NCBI GenBank assembly: GCA_947364395.1
Contig: CANASS010000034.1
Location: 1-23,892, forward strand
Direction: 5' to 3'
DNA length: 23,892 nt
DNA from: an uncultured bacterium
Lineage (GTDB): Bacteria; Bacillota; Clostridia; Oscillospirales; Oscillospiraceae
In this document: piece by piece, positions 21,783 through 23,892 of the stretch
Layout: the number at the start of each line of letters is the position of its first letter
Numbering within the stretch: position 1 is the first letter of the stretch
Translations under genes and position numbers: made by a program
The notes under the pieces: generated by a model
What the model was told of the DNA's origin: nothing
The model's database searches: none
What the model saw: the letters and a program-made list of their open reading frames with translations, nothing else

Positions 21783-22865
21783 ATGGCGCTGAAGCAGATT
21801 GTCTGCCTGGCCCACGCCCCCTGGCGGGCCCGGCCCGACCGCACCCAGCAGCTGCTGGCCCGGCTGGGAGACGCGCAGATCTTATTTTTCGAGCCCGCCC
21901 CCCGGAAGGGCTCCCCCATGCCCGAGCAGGGCAGGCGGGTCCGGGCCCACATCACCGCGTACACCCTCCCCGTCCCCCTGCCTGGCCCCCAGGAGGGCTC
22001 GGTGCTCCAGCGGCGCAGGATGGACAAGGCCGCGGATTTCGTCCAGCAGATGATGAGCAGGCACGGCTTCCGGGAGCCGGTGCTGTGGTGCACCTCCCCC
22101 CTTCAGGACGGCTTTTTGGACCGTCTGGCCTACCGGGGGCTGGTGTACGACTGCCACCGTTTCTGGAGCGACGAGTTTTTGGACTGGGAGAGCGACCTGA
22201 CCCGCCACGCCGAGGTGGTGTTCGCCGCCTCCTTCGGCCTCGTCAGGCGGCTGTCCCCCTGCGGCGACAACATCGCCCTGCTGCCCAACGGGGTAAACCC
22301 GGTGCTTTTCCAGCAGAAGCAGCGGGCCATTCCCCCCGCCCTGGCGGGCATCTCCGGGGAGAAGGTGCTGGGGAGGCTGGGCAGCGTCACCGGGCAGGTG
22401 GATCTGGACCCGCTGCTCTATCTGGCCCGTCACCGCCCGGAGTGGACCTTCGTTCTCATGGGCCGGGTGACCAAACCGGCGGCGGAGCAGCTCAGGGGTC
22501 AGGACAACATCGTGCTCACCGGGCCGGTGAACCCCCTGGACGTGCCCGACCACCTGTACCGCTGCGACCTGCTGTTCGACCTGATGCGCTTTGACCGCCC
22601 CGGCGACGTGGTGCCCATCCGAGTGTACGAGTATTTGGCCACCGGGCGGCCCGTGGTCACGGTGGTGGACCCCAGCGTCCAGGAAACCATCCCGGAGCTC
22701 ATTCTCACAGCCTACGACGGCCCCGGCTTCCTGCGCCGGTGCAAAAGCGCCCTGGGGGAAGCCCCCTCCCTCCCCCGGCGGCGGCGGGAGCTGGCGCGCC
22801 AGTCCTCCTGGACCGGCCGGGCGGCTCAGGTTTCCAATATTTTGGAGGCCACCGGCCTGTTTTGA
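21783..22865 (+). CDS. glycosyltransferase (GT4-like)
   Basis: A 360-aa predicted glycosyltransferase with a GT-B layout, likely adding sugars to the same envelope polymer as its operon partner. Visible features are an N-terminal LAHAPWRARPDRTQQLL resembling the acceptor-side loop, YDCHRFWSD, LPNGVNPVLF (about 167-176) and the donor-site VYEYLATGRPVVTVVD (about 281), typical of family 4-like and TuaH-like enzymes. The ATG at 21783 has AGGTGA upstream, inside the end of the csaB gene; a GTG at 21774 that overlaps the csaB stop is the alternative. Substrate unknown. The frame ends at 22865, and no clear terminator follows. Confidence 0.83.
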   Translation: MALKQIVCLAHAPWRARPDRTQQLLARLGDAQILFFEPAPRKGSPMPEQGRRVRAHITAYTLPVPLPGPQEGSVLQRRRMDKAADFVQQMMSRHGFREPVLWCTSPLQDGFLDRLAYRGLVYDCHRFWSDEFLDWESDLTRHAEVVFAASFGLVRRLSPCGDNIALLPNGVNPVLFQQKQRAIPPALAGISGEKVLGRLGSVTGQVDLDPLLYLARHRPEWTFVLMGRVTKPAAEQLRGQDNIVLTGPVNPLDVPDHLYRCDLLFDLMRFDRPGDVVPIRVYEYLATGRPVVTVVDPSVQETIPELILTAYDGPGFLRRCKSALGEAPSLPRRRRELARQSSWTGRAAQVSNILEATGLF

Positions 22866-22935
22866 ACTTTTCGCCATGGACGGCCCTTTTCCGCCATAGA
22901 GAATCGTACAAGCCTACAAAAATGGAAAGCGGCCC

Positions 22936-22964
22936 TTGATTTTTGGATTTTTCTTCGCTAAAAT
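22936..22964 (+). promoter_or_regulatory. promoter of the purE operon leader
   Basis: TTGATT, a 17-nt spacer and TAAAAT. The start would be near 22971, leaving a leader of about 170 nt before purE. No purine riboswitch consensus and no PurR-box-like sequence was recognised in the leader. Confidence 0.65.
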
Positions 22965-22996
22965 GGAGACGACTTTTTGGAAATGAGGTGGCTGTC

Positions 22997-23068
22997 GTGG
23001 TGCGTTTCCTCCGTGTCCGTCCGGGCTTCCGTCTCCACAGCCTCATTGCGTCCAAATCCCCCCGCTAA
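22997..23068 (+). CDS. candidate leader peptide before purE (23 aa)
   Basis: Short frame starting at a GTG (22997), 6 nt after GAGGTG, reading MVRFLRVRPGFRLHSL and ending ASKSPR; five of 23 residues are Arg. It lies 25 bases after the predicted start of transcription and ends 6 bases before a terminator, the layout of an attenuation leader. The SD region (AATGAG-GTG-GCTGT, 22982-22995) can pair with ACAGCCTCATT further on. The evidence is positional only. Confidence 0.35.
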   Translation: MVRFLRVRPGFRLHSLIASKSPR

Positions 23069-23073
23069 CGCCC

Positions 23074-23115
23074 AAAACAGGTCCGCCGCGCCATGCGGCG
23101 GCCTGTTTCTTTTTG
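23074..23115 (+). terminator. terminator in the purE leader
   Basis: Stem AAACAGG-t-CCGCCGC / GCGGCGG-CCTGTTT (14 bp with a bulge) around a 5-nt loop, followed by CTTTTT. It lies between the promoter at 22936-22964 and purE, so purE expression requires read-through or an unseen promoter. Confidence 0.85.
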
Positions 23116-23139
23116 ATTTTATGCAAAGGAGGATCTTTC

Positions 23140-23634
23140 ATGAAAAAAGTCGCCGTCATCATGGGCTCGGACTCCGACTGGCCGGTGGTCAAGGGGGCCT
23201 GCGCCCAGCTCCAGGAGCTTGGCGTCCCCTATGAGGCCCACATACTCAGCGCCCACCGCACCCCCGCCGCCGCCGCGGACTTCGCCAGAAGCGCCCGCCA
23301 AAACGGCTTCGGCGTGCTTATCTGCGCCGCCGGCATGGCCGCGCACCTGGCGGGGGCCTTCGCCGGGAACTCCACCCTGCCCGTCATCGGCATCCCCATG
23401 AGGGGCGGGGCCATGGACGGGCTGGACGCCCTGCTGGCCACCGTCCAAATGCCCAGCGGCATCCCCGTGGCCACCGTGGCCATCAACGGGGCCAAGAACG
23501 CCGCCGTGCTGGCTGCCCAAATCCTGGCGGTGTCCAACGATGCTCTAGCCACCAAGCTGGACAGGGCCCGGGAGGACATGGCCGCCCAGATCGCGGAAAA
23601 GGAGTCCAAATTGCAGGCGGAATTGAAGGGCTGA
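23140..23634 (+). CDS. purE: N5-carboxyaminoimidazole ribonucleotide mutase, class I PurE
   Basis: Converts N5-CAIR to CAIR in de novo purine synthesis. The 164-aa protein begins MKKVAVIMGSDSDWPV, carrying the nucleotide-binding GSDSD motif, then SAHRTP (catalytic His region), the CAAGMAAHLAG segment and PVIGIPM. All are diagnostic of PurE, and the length is normal. The ATG at 23140 follows AAAGGAGG with an 8-nt spacer. It is followed by purC 81 bases on; the gap holds an imperfect GC-rich stem (23657-23676) without T-run. Transcription is through the leader terminator at 23074-23115. Confidence 0.95.
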   Translation: MKKVAVIMGSDSDWPVVKGACAQLQELGVPYEAHILSAHRTPAAAADFARSARQNGFGVLICAAGMAAHLAGAFAGNSTLPVIGIPMRGGAMDGLDALLATVQMPSGIPVATVAINGAKNAAVLAAQILAVSNDALATKLDRAREDMAAQIAEKESKLQAELKG

Positions 23635-23715
23635 ACAATTCCATTCCCACCGCAGGAGGGCCCGCCCCTCCCCTGCACAATATGATTTCACAATGTAATT
23701 ATGGAGGAATTCATC

Positions 23716-23892
23716 ATGGAAAACAAACTGGTTTACACCGGCAAGACCAAGAACGTCTACGCTCTGGACAACGGCAACTACCTGCTGAAGTTCAAGGACG
23801 ACTGTACCGGCAAGAACGGCGTGTTCGACCCCGGCGAGAACTCCGTGGGCCTGACCATCGAGGGCGTGGGCGACGTGAACCTGCGCATGTCC
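23716..23892 (+). CDS. purC: phosphoribosylaminoimidazole-succinocarboxamide synthase (5' part)
   Basis: Joins CAIR with aspartate using ATP, the step after PurE. Only the first 59 codons lie inside the window; the gene continues past 23892. The N-terminus reads KLVYTGKTKNVYALDNGNY and then LLKFKDDCTGKNGVFDPG, the standard PurC opening with the ATP-binding GKTK segment. The ATG at 23716 follows GGAGG with an 8-nt spacer. Order purE-purC is the usual clostridial purine operon start. Confidence 0.93.
   Translation, partial: MENKLVYTGKTKNVYALDNGNYLLKFKDDCTGKNGVFDPGENSVGLTIEGVGDVNLRMS

Noticed and set aside
22966..23139. Purine riboswitch before purE
   Set aside because: The conserved purine aptamer core and its flanking stems were not found in the leader; only a small ORF and a terminator are seen.
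1..23892. CRISPR array, tRNA or rRNA genes
   Set aside because: No regularly spaced repeat, no tRNA cloverleaf with CCA end and no rRNA signature was found on either strand.

Overview
The window reads as a chromosomal segment of a high-GC member of the Clostridia (Bacillota), most like the Oscillospiraceae gut commensals (Flavonifractor, Lawsonibacter, Intestinimonas type). This is inferred from GC-rich codons, strong AGGAGG ribosome sites, short sigma-A promoters, and gene families typical of that group (CdaR/PucR regulator, DUF4830, DUF1292, PrsA-like foldase, CsaB). No species was identified by search.

Layout, left to right. (1) 1-2768: a CdaR/PucR-type regulator, an RsuA/RluB-type pseudouridine synthase (both minus) and a DUF4830 membrane-anchored protein (plus). 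(2) 2766-6154: an amino-sugar block on the minus strand. nagB-nagA form a translationally coupled operon with its own promoter. Upstream lies a MurR/RpiR-type regulator, preceded by the C-terminal remnant of an N-acylglucosamine 2-epimerase that keeps a good promoter and a palindromic operator candidate. (3) 6160-7290: an AT-richer island with one GNAT acetyltransferase, a hairpin-rich non-coding block and a perfect 16-bp hairpin; it looks acquired. (4) 7287-9881: an 864-aa translational GTPase of the TetM/EF-G type fused at its C-terminus to a YacP/Rae1-like NYN ribonuclease domain. I consider this the most interesting object in the window. (5) 10198-15331: a response regulator, histidine kinase, ABC ATPase and 8-TM FtsX/MacB-type permease, with a structured regulatory region between the kinase and the ATPase. 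(6) 15417-18057: a DUF1292 protein, a small ORF with a strong ribosome site, a ~215-nt structured RNA that is probably 6S RNA, and a membrane-anchored parvulin foldase. (7) 18073-22865: a TcdA-type tRNA-modification enzyme, a PAP2 phosphatase, and a two-gene envelope operon (glycosyltransferase fused to CsaB pyruvyltransferase, then a second glycosyltransferase). (8) 22936-23892: start of a purine operon, purE and the 5' end of purC, preceded by a promoter, a candidate 23-aa leader peptide and a terminator.

How the parts work together. The nag genes take GlcNAc-6-P to fructose-6-P. The broken epimerase suggests that a ManNAc (sialic acid) branch was once linked to them. The two-component system probably controls the adjacent ABC exporter. 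The CsaB operon points to pyruvylated cell-wall polymer, the usual anchor for SLH-domain surface proteins. The GTPase-NYN fusion joins a module that enters the ribosomal A site to a relative of an endonuclease that cuts mRNA in that site, which suggests a ribosome-directed mRNA-cleavage or rescue factor rather than plain tetracycline resistance.
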